Source: Clostridia bacterium | GTDB taxonomy: Bacteria > Bacillota > Clostridia > Oscillospirales > CAG-272 | Reading direction: 5' to 3' | Assembly: GCA_017938205.1 (NCBI GenBank) | Contig: JAGBCA010000065.1 | Coordinates: 1-64,000, forward strand | DNA length: 64,000 bases | Shown here: positions 1 through 8,613 of the stretch, in pieces | How positions within the stretch are numbered: position 1 is the stretch's first letter | Layout: every line of letters begins with the position of its first letter | The notes under the pieces: model-generated | What the model was told of the DNA's origin: nothing | What the model saw: only the letters and a program-made list of their open reading frames with translations | Database searches by the model: none | Position numbers and translations under genes: made by a program

Positions 1-786
1 AAGCATTTTCTTGAAGGCCGAAAAATCGAAGCAAAGCTCCCTTAGGCTAAAGTGGCAAGGGCCTTGCTTTTTCATCAGATACCGAAGCGAAAGCAGCGCG
101 CCGAGCGCCTGCGAAAGGAAGGTTGCGATGGCAACCGCGGCCACCTTACGCTCCATAAACAGGCAAAAGAGCGCATTGAGAGAAATATTGGTCAGCCCTG
201 CAAGGATCATATAGCGAAGCGGACTTTCGCTATCTCCCGAAACGCGGATAACCGAGGCCGCGTAATGGTAGGTAAGCATAAAGGGAAGCCCTGCAAAATA
301 AAGGTTGGAATATAAAACCGCATCCTCTATACAATCCGTCGGGCAATCCGTCCACGAAAGGAAGGGGCGGTTGATTACCATACCGATCGCGCCCATCAGA
401 ATGCCGAGCATAGCACCCGTGAGGATCGCGGTGGAAACCACGCGCCTCGTCTTCTCGGCATCACCGCGCCCAACCAGGCGCGCAAGAATGATGGTGACAC
501 CCGTGCAGATGCCAACGCAAATCGAGGAAAAAAGCGCATTGACCGCCGAGGTTGCACCGAGTGCCGCCACCTCGTTTCCCTCCGCAAATCGGGAAAGCAC
601 CATAATGTCCATCGAATGGAACATCGTGTTGATCAGATTGGCTGCAAGAAGCGGCAGCGAAAACCGAATCAGCGTGGAAAAAAGCGGACCGTTTGTCAGA
701 TCCAGATCCGTGCGCCGCGAAAGAAAGCTTCTCTTTTTCACGGCCGCGGATGTAAAGGCTTCCTTATCCTTTGATTGCGTATGCAT
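1..786 (-). CDS. MATE family multidrug/organic cation efflux transporter (3' part off the window)
   Basis: Reading the minus strand from ATG at 786 gives 262 codons with no stop before the window edge, so the C-terminal part is missing. After a charged cytosolic N-terminus (RTDLDLTNGPLFSTLIRFSLP) come the usual MATE features: a first helix with LPLLAANLINTMFHSMDIMVL, an N-A-L-F-S-S-I-C-V-G-I-C-T-G-V segment, and further hydrophobic helices. The family exports drugs or metabolites in exchange for Na+ or H+ at the cytoplasmic membrane. A ribosome site (AAGGAG) lies 8 bases upstream of the ATG. It is the last visible gene of the minus-strand carbohydrate run and is separated from the GDSL esterase by about 140 bases. 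The substrate cannot be inferred. Confidence 0.9.
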   Translation of the reverse strand, partial: MHTQSKDKEAFTSAAVKKRSFLSRRTDLDLTNGPLFSTLIRFSLPLLAANLINTMFHSMDIMVLSRFAEGNEVAALGATSAVNALFSSICVGICTGVTIILARLVGRGDAEKTRRVVSTAILTGAMLGILMGAIGMVINRPFLSWTDCPTDCIEDAVLYSNLYFAGLPFMLTYHYAASVIRVSGDSESPLRYMILAGLTNISLNALFCLFMERKVAAVAIATFLSQALGALLSLRYLMKKQGPCHFSLRELCFDFSAFKKML

Positions 787-927
787 AAAAGCATCTCCTT
801 TTTTGACTGTTTCCGTTTTCTCGGAGCCGTCCCGTTTCCGGTTTTTACCGAAATTTCGGCTTTCTTATTTTCAGCCCTTGTTCGGTCTTTCCAAACGTGG
901 CAGCCCCCGTTTTTTCTTACGGAAGTC

Positions 928-1653
928 TCACGAAAGCATCGTATCCAGCAGCATCCGCGCCGTCATATGCGTCAGCTCTCTTGTGGGGTGATTGATATGG
1001 TTGGAGAGCAATGCATCGGTATCCACGCCGAGCTCTGCCATGCGTGCCCATTTTGCGTTTACGTCGCAAACGGCAATGCCAAGCGTCTCTGCCACCGCCT
1101 TCGCTCTCTCACAATACGCCGTGCGAACACCGTTGTTTTGCACGTCCGCCACGTCTGCGGCAATCTTTCTTAAATTCTCGCCCTCGGTGAGATCGCTCAC
1201 CTTGGTGCAGCCGAAGGGCGGCGTGAGAAGGATCACCTCACTGCCGCTTTCCAGAATGGAGGAAAGGATCTTTTTCATGTTCTCGGCATAGGTATCCACG
1301 TAGGCCGCACCGTGCACCACACAGTCGTTCGATCCAAAGGAAACGATCACGAGATCGGGCTTTTCGGAAAGCACGTCGCGCGCAAGCCTTTTAAGGCCGC
1401 CCTCGGAGCTGTCCCCCGAAATGCCTGCGTTCACGACCGTCACCGCCGCCTTGGGAAACAGCTCGGAAAGCGGGCGCGAAAGAAGTGCGTGATAGGCGTT
1501 TTTCATATCGTATACGACCGAAACACCCTCCGTTTCGGTCTCGTAAACCTCAAAGCAACCCTGCGTATTGCTATCCCCGAACGCTACGATCTTGGGAATG
1601 GGATAGCCGTGGTTATCGTTATTTCTCTGTGCAATTTTTTCTATGATCTTCAT
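928..1653 (-). CDS. SGNH/GDSL-family hydrolase (probable carbohydrate esterase)
   Basis: The 241-aa protein carries the SGNH block I motif FGDSNTQG near residue 26 with the nucleophile Ser, a block II Gly in GISGDSSEGG, block III FGSND near residue 107, and a C-terminal His in a SNHINHPT segment. There is no signal peptide, so it is likely cytosolic. Such enzymes remove acetyl or other acyl groups from sugars and polysaccharides, or act as lysophospholipases; the neighbourhood (beta-propeller glycosidase-like protein, second SGNH gene, sugar-phosphate isomerase) favours a sugar esterase. It starts only 11 bases after the stop of the upstream gene, so the two are very probably co-transcribed. 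Family assignment is firm, substrate unknown. Confidence 0.85.
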   Translation of the reverse strand: MKIIEKIAQRNNDNHGYPIPKIVAFGDSNTQGCFEVYETETEGVSVVYDMKNAYHALLSRPLSELFPKAAVTVVNAGISGDSSEGGLKRLARDVLSEKPDLVIVSFGSNDCVVHGAAYVDTYAENMKKILSSILESGSEVILLTPPFGCTKVSDLTEGENLRKIAADVADVQNNGVRTAYCERAKAVAETLGIAVCDVNAKWARMAELGVDTDALLSNHINHPTRELTHMTARMLLDTMLS

Positions 1654-1664
1654 TGCTTTTCTCC

Positions 1665-3131
1665 TTATCGGATCTCAAAGGCGTAAAGCCTTGCATCCTT
1701 CATCTCAAATTCCAGCGTCACGGGCTTTCCTGCAAACGCGGAAAGCTCTGTCCCCTCAAAGCGCACCCGTCTGTCGATCTTGTCGCCGAAGAGCTCGCAG
1801 GTCTTTGCCTCGTTTCCGTCCTCGTCGCGGATGGTGATATAAATGCTGCCCTTCGCGGAGGTGGCAAAATTCAAGCGCATTTCATCGCCCTCGAAGATAA
1901 AGGGCTTGGTTACCACCTTGCCGCCGCGATACTTCGCCTTGTAGCAAGCAAAGCCGTCGATACGAAGCGTATAATGCTCAATAACGTCTGTATACACCGT
2001 ATTGGCGTGCGCGTACAAATTGCCCACCAGCATGGACAATTCCTTGTTTTCTCCGTCGCCCACGGGCGTTTCCCACATAAAATACGCAGGATAACAGTTG
2101 CCGTAAATCCAGTTGGCGTGAAACTCGGGGCCGGGCGTGAAGAGCGCTTCGTCATATTTATCAAAGCGCACGCCGTCGCGGCTCGCCATGAAGATACAGT
2201 CGGTCACGGTCAGACCGAAGCGTCTGGCGGTCTCCATGGCTTTCAAGCGCAGATCCTTGCCGCAAAGCTCCTCAAAGCTATCGTTCCAAGCTTGTCTTTC
2301 TTCATATCTTGTGGGGAAGCCGATGTAAATATCGGGATTGCGGTAGTAGCGGCTGACGTTATTGGTATAAATCGGATAATCGTCACTTTCGTTAAAGGTG
2401 ATCAGCTCCGGCGTTGTCCAGTGAATAAAGTCCTCGCTCTCGGTGCGCCTTGCATCGCGGATGCCGCGGTTCAGATCGCCGTCCTCGGGAATATTATGAA
2501 AATCGCGCACGTACGCCACGTATTTTTTGATCTCTTTATCCCACCAGCAAACGTTCAGCGTATCAAACTTTCCGGGCATATCGAAGATCGCCTCAAAGCG
2601 CCAATGAATGCCGTCCGGGCTTGAATACCAGCCGAGGCGATAATAACGCATATACGCGGTGGCTTTATACTTCTTTTCGGGCGGACAAGCGGGATTCTCA
2701 TCGATAAAAACGAAGAAGTTATCGAAAAAGTCCTCTTCTCCGGGCTTGTCGATCGAGCGAAGAATGATATTGTTTTCATAGCTTCCCTCGTATTCGTAAA
2801 GACCGAGCGAAGGGCGTTCCCAATGCAAGCCGTCCTCGCTTTCCGCGTAGCAAACGTAGGTGTCCAGCACCTCTATGGTATCCTTGCGGTTTTCGCGCTC
2901 CACACTTCTTTTGGCGGTGGTGATATGCGTAAGATAGTACATTCTGTATTTGCCATTGTCTTTGATCACGTTGGAATAATGCGCCGAGCGCGCTTCCCAC
3001 GGCTTGTCGGGAATAAACGCAAGCCCTTTTTTCACGGGCGTTCCAACATCAAAATTCGCGGTTGTTTTGCTCTCGTCTATGATCGTTTTATCCCAAACGG
3101 GCTGCAAGCCCTTCAGCTTCAATGCTTCCAT
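1665..3131 (-). CDS. Five-bladed beta-propeller glycoside hydrolase-like protein
   Basis: A 488-aa protein without a signal peptide. It shows the repeating W-x-x-S-x-D-G-x-x-W signature of GH32/GH43/GH68-type propellers: ESEDGLHWERP near residue 95, SSPDGIHWRFE near 175 and SEDFIHWTTPEL near 240, then ASRDGVRFDKY near 320. The last 90 residues look like a beta-sandwich accessory domain. Related proteins are usually annotated as hypothetical glycosyl hydrolases; no catalytic acid can be assigned with certainty from sequence alone. The gene sits between an RpiB-like isomerase and a GDSL esterase, suggesting intracellular processing of an imported, acylated oligosaccharide. The ribosome site before ATG 3131 is weak (AGGAAT). 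Confidence 0.65.
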   Translation of the reverse strand: MEALKLKGLQPVWDKTIIDESKTTANFDVGTPVKKGLAFIPDKPWEARSAHYSNVIKDNGKYRMYYLTHITTAKRSVERENRKDTIEVLDTYVCYAESEDGLHWERPSLGLYEYEGSYENNIILRSIDKPGEEDFFDNFFVFIDENPACPPEKKYKATAYMRYYRLGWYSSPDGIHWRFEAIFDMPGKFDTLNVCWWDKEIKKYVAYVRDFHNIPEDGDLNRGIRDARRTESEDFIHWTTPELITFNESDDYPIYTNNVSRYYRNPDIYIGFPTRYEERQAWNDSFEELCGKDLRLKAMETARRFGLTVTDCIFMASRDGVRFDKYDEALFTPGPEFHANWIYGNCYPAYFMWETPVGDGENKELSMLVGNLYAHANTVYTDVIEHYTLRIDGFACYKAKYRGGKVVTKPFIFEGDEMRLNFATSAKGSIYITIRDEDGNEAKTCELFGDKIDRRVRFEGTELSAFAGKPVTLEFEMKDARLYAFEIR

Positions 3132-3161
3132 TTTCCATTCCTATCGTTTGTTATTTTGTCA

Positions 3162-3214
3162 AAAAAAGCACGGCAAAAGCGCAAAAATGTAAACAATTGC
3201 TCTCCTTTGCCGTG
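3162..3214 (-). terminator. Rho-independent terminator after the RpiB-like gene
   Basis: On the minus strand a 9-bp stem (arms 3206-3214 and 3169-3177, CACGGCAAA/TTTGCCGTG) with a long loop is followed by seven T (3168-3162). It lies just past the stop of the RpiB-like gene and suggests at least partial separation from the downstream propeller gene. Confidence 0.65.
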
Positions 3215-3224
3215 TATTTTTCCT

Positions 3225-3803
3225 TTATTCGGGCTTTTTATCGAAGTCCAGCGTCAGATCATAGTCCCCAAGCTTGTTGACCTTAAAGCCGTTTTTCTTG
3301 TATTCCTCGTAGTCAAAGGCCTCCAGCTCGTCGATGGCAAGCTTGTGGAATTCGTAGAAATTGTGCCACCATTCCCAGCCGCTGCCAAGCTCGTTCGAAA
3401 GATATGCGTCAGCAATATCGCAGGCAGTTTGCGGTGCAACGTAAAACGCGCCCATCGCAAGAACGTTCACGCCGTTGCCCGTAATGGCTCTCGTTGCGGC
3501 GGGCAGACTCTCAACAACGCCTGCGTGCACGTGCGGACATTTGCTGGCTGCGATATGAATGCCCATACCCGTGCCGCAGAAGAGAAGCGCTCTTTCATAA
3601 TTGCCCTCGGAGATCTCTGCGCCAACGCGCAGACCAACTCTGTGGAACATCAGATCGGTATCGGCAGGATCGCTGTCCTTCTTCACGCCGAGATCAAGGA
3701 TCTTCCAGCCCTTCTTCGTCAGATGCTCGACGACGACCTCCTTCAGCGGAAAGCCCGCGAAATCCGCCCCGACGACGAGGTGCTTTTCCTTTACGGTTTT
3801 CAT
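3225..3803 (-). CDS. RpiB/LacA/LacB family sugar-phosphate isomerase
   Basis: The 192-aa protein has the family signature LLFCGTGMGIHIAASK near residue 73 with the catalytic-type Cys in CGTG, followed by the G-N-G-V-N-V-L-A-M-G-A segment. RpiB enzymes interconvert ribose-5-P and ribulose-5-P; LacAB act on galactose-6-P. Two differences stand out. The conserved DHAG near the N-terminus reads DFAG, replacing the His that normally helps ring opening or phosphate binding, and the protein is about 40 residues longer than typical RpiB. Both suggest a non-ribose substrate. The start was set at 3803 rather than an upstream ATG because AAAGGAGG lies 8 bases ahead of it. Cytosolic. Confidence 0.85.
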   Translation of the reverse strand: MKTVKEKHLVVGADFAGFPLKEVVVEHLTKKGWKILDLGVKKDSDPADTDLMFHRVGLRVGAEISEGNYERALLFCGTGMGIHIAASKCPHVHAGVVESLPAATRAITGNGVNVLAMGAFYVAPQTACDIADAYLSNELGSGWEWWHNFYEFHKLAIDELEAFDYEEYKKNGFKVNKLGDYDLTLDFDKKPE

Positions 3804-3910
3804 AATAAAAACCTCCTTTGTCGATATAATCATCATAAATAATTATACCAATACAAAGGAGGAAAATCCATTCAAAAAAACGCACTGTTTTTTAAAAATT
3901 TTGTCCTGCT

Positions 3911-5632
3911 TTATGCTCCAAGTGCCTCTTTGAGCTTTGTAAACATCACCTTGTAGCCCTCGTCCGAGGGGTGAAGTCCGTCCACGAGAATATCGTCCAC
4001 GAGTATGCCCTTTTCCTTGACGTAGGCGCTGACAAGATCGTACATGCTGATAAGAGCAAAGCCTGCCTTTTTGCTTGCACGCTTGTAAATTTCGTTGATA
4101 TCGTCCATATGCAGAATGCGGTAATAGGTATCGCCGTCCTGCTCGTTTTCCTTGGCGGCGGGAAGATTTGCCACGAAGATCACGGCCTTGCCCCTAACCT
4201 CAAACATTTGGTTCAGCTGCAGCACATAATCGTAGAAAGCCTTACCCCATTCCTCACGGGATGCGCGATCGCCAAGCTCCTTATACATATGGCGGTTGTT
4301 TGTTCCGATCGTGCAGATGCAGAGATCGTCCGTATCCGAAACGAGGGCATCAAAATGCTCGATAATAAACTGAATCGTTGTACCCGTGCAGCCGTTGTTG
4401 ATAACGCTTGCGCCGTATGCTTCCTTCATATGATCGGCAAAAAGCTTTGCCCAGCAGAAGGAATCGGGGCTCCTTTTGAAATCCCCTACGATCGGCTCGC
4501 CCTTCATTTCCCAGCCCGTGCCGCCAACGCCGTGGGTGATCGAATCGCCAAGAAGCTTTATTGTTATTTCCTTTTTCTCTAACGCCTTTTTGAAAAGTTC
4601 TTTTGCGTCCTTCATTTGATTTTCCTTTTTCTCATCTGCAAGCTCCGGAAGATCTGAAAGCAATTGTCGATACAGAGCCTGTGCACCCTTCACGTCGGGG
4701 TGTACTTTGTCCTCGGCAAGCATTTCTTCGTACCAGTCTTCCGTTTCGTCCGAGCCAACGGCGCTTGCGAAATCAATATAACGGTGCGGCAGAGAGCGCA
4801 CCCATTCGTTTTTATAGCGGTTGTTTACCACGGGTGTGTTTGGGATCGTGGAAAGGATCGGCGTGATCCTTTTTTTCTCGCAGATTGAGAGAAATTCCTT
4901 CGTGGCACAGAGATAATTCTCATTGATTTTTTCATCCGTATCGCCATTGTTCATTCCGAGCGCCCAAACGGCAATTGCGGGGCAGGCCTTCTCGGTATAA
5001 ATGCGAAATTGCTCGATGGCAGGCGTCGATCCCATACCGGGAAAGCCTGAGATCATCAGTTCCGAGTATCCATCCTTCAACAAATAATACGGCCAGCGAG
5101 TGGGGGATGTGAGCCCCACGAATGAATCGCCGAGGATCCAAAGCTTCCGCGCAAGGCCGTCGCTGTGCCAGGATAACGTGCAGTTTTCAAGCTTTGTCCC
5201 TTGCACTTGTGCAAAGATTTCTCCGTTGCAGCCGTCCCAGCCGGGAATTTTCGTTTCAAATGCATTGGAAGCGGCTTCTATACGGAGCGTGCAGGTACCT
5301 TGAAACGCATTGACCGCAATATCCACGGAAAGCGTGCCACAAATGTCAAGACCGTGCTTTTCCGGAATGGAGAAACAAGGATTCAAAGGGGTTGAAAGAT
5401 ATTCGTAATACGTAAAGGCTGAGACATCCTTTTCCGTAATCTCAACCCATGAGGCCGCAGTTATATCCTTGCCGTGCCCAATCAGAATCTTTCCGCCCTT
5501 CAATGCTTTCAAGGCGCAGGTAAAGTGAAGATGCTTTTCTGTTTTTGCAGACAGAGAGGCGAGCAAAAGCCTTTCGCCTGAAGCGAGCTCTTCGGCCGAA
5601 ACGGCAAAGAAAGGGCTGCTTGAAATTTTCAT
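3911..5632 (-). CDS. Tandem double-domain SGNH/GDSL esterase
   Basis: A 573-aa protein with two complete SGNH hydrolase units in one chain. After an N-terminal beta-rich region of about 170 residues, domain 1 has LWILGDSFVGL, a FPGMGS Gly block, an ALGMNNGD block and EDKVHPDVKG. Domain 2, from about residue 350, has IKLLGDSITHGVGGTGW, NNGCTGTT, TIGTNNRHMY and DGLHPSDEGY. Each unit therefore retains Ser, Gly, Asn and Asp-His blocks, so both could be active. A charged linker (ADEKKENQMKDAKELF) joins them; an internal Met in it may mark an ancestral start. No signal peptide. Start chosen at 5632 because of GGAGAG just upstream. Likely de-acylates sugars in the same pathway as its neighbours. Confidence 0.85.
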   Translation of the reverse strand: MKISSSPFFAVSAEELASGERLLLASLSAKTEKHLHFTCALKALKGGKILIGHGKDITAASWVEITEKDVSAFTYYEYLSTPLNPCFSIPEKHGLDICGTLSVDIAVNAFQGTCTLRIEAASNAFETKIPGWDGCNGEIFAQVQGTKLENCTLSWHSDGLARKLWILGDSFVGLTSPTRWPYYLLKDGYSELMISGFPGMGSTPAIEQFRIYTEKACPAIAVWALGMNNGDTDEKINENYLCATKEFLSICEKKRITPILSTIPNTPVVNNRYKNEWVRSLPHRYIDFASAVGSDETEDWYEEMLAEDKVHPDVKGAQALYRQLLSDLPELADEKKENQMKDAKELFKKALEKKEITIKLLGDSITHGVGGTGWEMKGEPIVGDFKRSPDSFCWAKLFADHMKEAYGASVINNGCTGTTIQFIIEHFDALVSDTDDLCICTIGTNNRHMYKELGDRASREEWGKAFYDYVLQLNQMFEVRGKAVIFVANLPAAKENEQDGDTYYRILHMDDINEIYKRASKKAGFALISMYDLVSAYVKEKGILVDDILVDGLHPSDEGYKVMFTKLKEALGA

Positions 5633-5661
5633 GTTGATCTCTCCTATGCGGTATTGTTTTT

Positions 5662-5683
5662 GGCGGCGCAATAATGCGCCGCC
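5662..5683. other. GC-rich hairpin between ylmH and the tandem esterase
   Basis: A perfect 9-bp inverted repeat (GGCGGCGCA, loop ATAA, TGCGCCGCC) lies between the ylmH stop and the next ribosome site. On the minus strand it is followed by A rather than T, so it is more likely an mRNA-stability or processing element than a classical terminator. Confidence 0.5.
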
Positions 5684-5691
5684 GAAGTGCT

Positions 5692-6447
5692 TTAAACGTA
5701 TTTTTCCACCTTCACGTTGATCTTTCCTTTTTTGGAAAGCGAGGTCTGTCCGCCGTAGATAAAGCGCCCCTTGGTGCGAACGCTGATGCGGTCTCCCGCC
5801 TTCGGGGTATGCGAGGTGCTTTCCACCACCGCGCCGTTGACGAATACAAGATCCTTGGCAAAATACCCTTGTGCATCCTCTCTGGAAAGAGAAAATACCT
5901 TTGCGATCACGGCATCCAACCGCTCACTCTGTACCTGCACGGTCAAAGTTTCGGTGCGGAACAGCTCACCCTCGGGGATCTCTTCCACGAAGGAAACGGT
6001 AACGGCGGTGCGCTTCACCTCGGTCAGCGAGGTGAGAATGTGCTCTGCCATTTTTTCCTCGGCAAAGAGGTAGCCGATGTTTTCGAAAATGGCAATATCG
6101 CCGAGCATCTCGCGGCGAAAGCCGAGATGCATCAGCGCACCAAGAAAATCTCTGTGCGTAAGCGCATCTGCAAACTTTTGCGATTTTGGTGCGATTTTTA
6201 AGCAAACGATGGGGAAGGGCTCCTCCCAGCCGAGCGCTTCGGGATCGCCGAAGCGAGCCATCACGCGCTCACAGCCCTCCGCGCCCCCGAAAAGAGTAAC
6301 GTGCGAAGCAGGAAATCCCTTCACCGCGCTCTTGAGCGCGGTCTGCTCCATCAGCCCGAGAAAGTCCGAAAAGGTGAAAATGTCTCTCTCAAAGCTCTTT
6401 TTGCAAAGCTCCGAAAGGCGGCTCTCCAAAAGCTCCGTTTCGTTCAT
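5692..6447 (-). CDS. ylmH: YlmH-family S4-domain RNA-binding protein
   Basis: The 251-aa protein has the family layout: an N-terminal ribosome-associated region (SFERDIFTFSDFL, then a segment with HVTLFGGAEGCER) and a C-terminal S4 domain beginning near residue 180 (SERLDAVIAKVFSLSREDA and DLVFVNGAV). In Bacillus, YlmH binds the 50S subunit and can take part in the ribosome quality-control pathway beside RqcH/RqcP; elsewhere it sits in the division/cell-wall cluster. Here it is instead translationally coupled to a parvulin isomerase: its ATG overlaps that gene's TAA (TAATG). Cytosolic. The family call is confident; the exact role in this organism is inferred. Confidence 0.88.
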   Translation of the reverse strand: MNETELLESRLSELCKKSFERDIFTFSDFLGLMEQTALKSAVKGFPASHVTLFGGAEGCERVMARFGDPEALGWEEPFPIVCLKIAPKSQKFADALTHRDFLGALMHLGFRREMLGDIAIFENIGYLFAEEKMAEHILTSLTEVKRTAVTVSFVEEIPEGELFRTETLTVQVQSERLDAVIAKVFSLSREDAQGYFAKDLVFVNGAVVESTSHTPKAGDRISVRTKGRFIYGGQTSLSKKGKINVKVEKYV

Positions 6448-7196
6448 TACAGAGCAATATCAACGGGGAAGAGGATCTTCAGCTGGTTTACACGGCTCTC
6501 GTAGGCCTTCTGCTGCTTCTGGGTGAGAAGCTGCTGACCGAGTCTGTCCTTAATGGCCGCAAGCTCCATTGTCTCGCCCTCTTTTTTGCTATTGAGACGG
6601 ATGAGGTGGTAGCCGAACTGCGTCTGCACAGGCTCCTTCGTAATCTCGCCGATCTCCATTGCGAAAACGGCACTGTCAAATTCGGGCACCATCTGTCCTC
6701 TGCCGAAATCGCCGAGCGAGCCGCCGTTTTCCTTGGAGGGGCAGGAGGAATATTCCTTTGCCGCATCCTCAAAACTCATCTCGCCCTTCTCGATCTTTGC
6801 GTAGATCTCCTTGGCCTTCTCCTCGGTGTCAACCAAAATATGGCTTGCGTTCACGGTGGGGGGAGAAACAAACTTATCCTTATTATCATTATAATAATCC
6901 TCGATCTCCTTGTCCGAGATACGAACGGCAGAGATCACCTTTTCCAGGGCGTAATTTGCAAGCAGGCTCTCCTTTGCCTTCTTGAGCTGCTCCTTGAAGG
7001 CAGGCTCTGCCTCAAGAAGATTCTTCTGTGCATCAAGAAGCAAAAGCTTCTGTGCAACGAGCTCGTTCAAAATGGCCTTGTGTCCCTCGGGATTGTTGTA
7101 GGCCTGTCCCTGCTGGCCCATGCCGCGCAGGAAATTCAACACGTCTGCCTCGGTGATGGGGCTTCCGTTGACGGTAGCTAAAATTTTGTTTTCCAT
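6447..7196 (-). CDS. Parvulin-type peptidyl-prolyl cis-trans isomerase (cytosolic PrsA-like)
   Basis: A 249-aa protein: an N-terminal SurA/PrsA-like chaperone helical region (VNGSPITEADVLNFL, then LNELVAQKLLLLDA), followed by a rotamase domain from about residue 115 with ASHILVDTEEKA, CPSKENGGSLGDFG, MVPEFDSAVFAM and FGYHLIRL, which are the usual parvulin signatures. Unlike PrsA it has no signal peptide or lipobox, so it should act in the cytosol on nascent or folding proteins. Start placed at 7196 on the basis of AGGAG 7 bases upstream; an upstream in-frame ATG lacks a ribosome site. Coupled to ylmH by an overlapping stop/start, so the two products are likely made in step. Confidence 0.9.
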   Translation of the reverse strand: MENKILATVNGSPITEADVLNFLRGMGQQGQAYNNPEGHKAILNELVAQKLLLLDAQKNLLEAEPAFKEQLKKAKESLLANYALEKVISAVRISDKEIEDYYNDNKDKFVSPPTVNASHILVDTEEKAKEIYAKIEKGEMSFEDAAKEYSSCPSKENGGSLGDFGRGQMVPEFDSAVFAMEIGEITKEPVQTQFGYHLIRLNSKKEGETMELAAIKDRLGQQLLTQKQQKAYESRVNQLKILFPVDIAL

Positions 7197-7239
7197 GATC
7201 ATTCTCCTAATATATATTATTTTTGCAATCAAAGGTGGT

Positions 7240-8589
7240 TCAAGGGTTGCGAAGTCCCTTCGGGTAGTGGTTTTTCAGCCGCCCTGCAGCGCATTTTCCG
7301 CCGCCGAGCGCAATTCCGTTATGGAAAACGGCGGCAAAGCCGCCCTCCTCCTCGGTGGCAAGCTCCTCTCCGCGCAGATAACGCAATGCATCGGCATCGT
7401 CAAGCACGACCTTGCGTAAAAAACGATTGCCGTAAGCGGAGAATAGCTGATGGTGCGGCACGAGCCGTCCTTTCTCCACCTGTCCAAGGCAAACGCCCGC
7501 AAGAAAAACGGAACGCGGCGGGATCTGTCCCTCTTTGAGGAGCACGAGTCGATCTCCGACACGGCGAATTTGCACGTCGGACGGGATCGTTAGCGTCTTT
7601 TTTATAAAGTCCTCTGCCACGCGCACCTCTTCTTTTGATGGCACAGAAGATGTATCTTTGTAAATAATTGTTGGCAAATCATTGGTTTTTCTCTGCATCA
7701 GGGCTAAAAATTGCCCTTCGCCCTCTGCAATGTGCGGATAGAATCTGCGGCAAAAACGGAGGGGTATATCCTCTGCGCCGGGCAGAGAAATGCCGTCTGC
7801 CGTGTGTTCGCGGATCGCGGTCTCGATCTCGATCAGCGTATAATCGGGGTGCGCACGCAGAAAGTGCAGAACAGTTTCTTCATTTTCCTCTACCGAGAAG
7901 GTGCAGGTGGAATAGAGAAGATAGCCGCCGTCCCGTACGGTCGGCGCGGCGTTTTCGAGAATTTCTTTTTGCCTGTCTGCGCAGCGGCGCACATTTTCCT
8001 CGCTCCATTCCTCGATGGCGACCTCGTTTTTTCGGAACATACCCTCGCCCGAGCAGGGCGCATCCACCACCACGGCATCAAAATAGGCTGAAAACCATTT
8101 TTTATAGTCCGCCGTGTCCGTGGAGGTCACGGTCGCATTCGTTACGCCGAGGCGCTCTAAATTGCTGACGAGAATTTTTGCGCGGGAGGAAGCGTATTCG
8201 TTTGCATAGAGAAGACCGCTCTCCCCGATGGCGGCTGCAAGCTGTGCGCTTTTTCCGCCCGGGGCGGCGCAGAGATCCGCAACGCGCATTCCTTCCTTTA
8301 AAGGAAGCGCCGCGACCGCACTCATTGCACCGGGATCCTGCACGTAAATGCCACCGCCGTGGTGCAGGGGCGTATGTCCGATATGCTCCTCGGCAAAAAT
8401 ATAACCGTCCGCATCGTAGGGGATCGGCGTGATGGGAAAGGGGAAGAGCGCCTCAGCCGCCGCGTTCCCCGCTTTTATGCGGTTGATGCGAAGCGCGCGC
8501 ACGGGCGATTTTTCGTAAGTGGCAAAAAAGGCCTCGGCCTCGTTCCCCAGCAGGGCGCGCATTCGATTTATAAAGGCTTCGGGTAGCAT
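7240..8589 (-). CDS. rsmF: RsmF/RsmB-like rRNA (cytosine-C5) methyltransferase
   Basis: A 449-aa NOL1/NOP2/Sun-family enzyme. The SAM site is at ADLCAAPGGKSAQLA near residue 108, motif IV at VVVDAPCSGEGMF near 175 with one catalytic Cys, and motif VI at LLYSTCTF near 227 with the second Cys; both Cys are needed for release and catalysis of 5-methylcytosine in rRNA. The C-terminal about 150 residues match the RsmF-type RNA-binding extension. It uses SAM in the cytosol. A clear AAAGGAG precedes the ATG. It lies downstream of the GH28 gene (24-base gap) and 43 bases upstream of the isomerase start, so it is probably part of the same long transcript. Confidence 0.92.
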   Translation of the reverse strand: MLPEAFINRMRALLGNEAEAFFATYEKSPVRALRINRIKAGNAAAEALFPFPITPIPYDADGYIFAEEHIGHTPLHHGGGIYVQDPGAMSAVAALPLKEGMRVADLCAAPGGKSAQLAAAIGESGLLYANEYASSRAKILVSNLERLGVTNATVTSTDTADYKKWFSAYFDAVVVDAPCSGEGMFRKNEVAIEEWSEENVRRCADRQKEILENAAPTVRDGGYLLYSTCTFSVEENEETVLHFLRAHPDYTLIEIETAIREHTADGISLPGAEDIPLRFCRRFYPHIAEGEGQFLALMQRKTNDLPTIIYKDTSSVPSKEEVRVAEDFIKKTLTIPSDVQIRRVGDRLVLLKEGQIPPRSVFLAGVCLGQVEKGRLVPHHQLFSAYGNRFLRKVVLDDADALRYLRGEELATEEEGGFAAVFHNGIALGGGKCAAGRLKNHYPKGLRNP

Positions 8590-8613
8590 TTCTGCCGTTC
8601 TCCTTTCGTTTTC

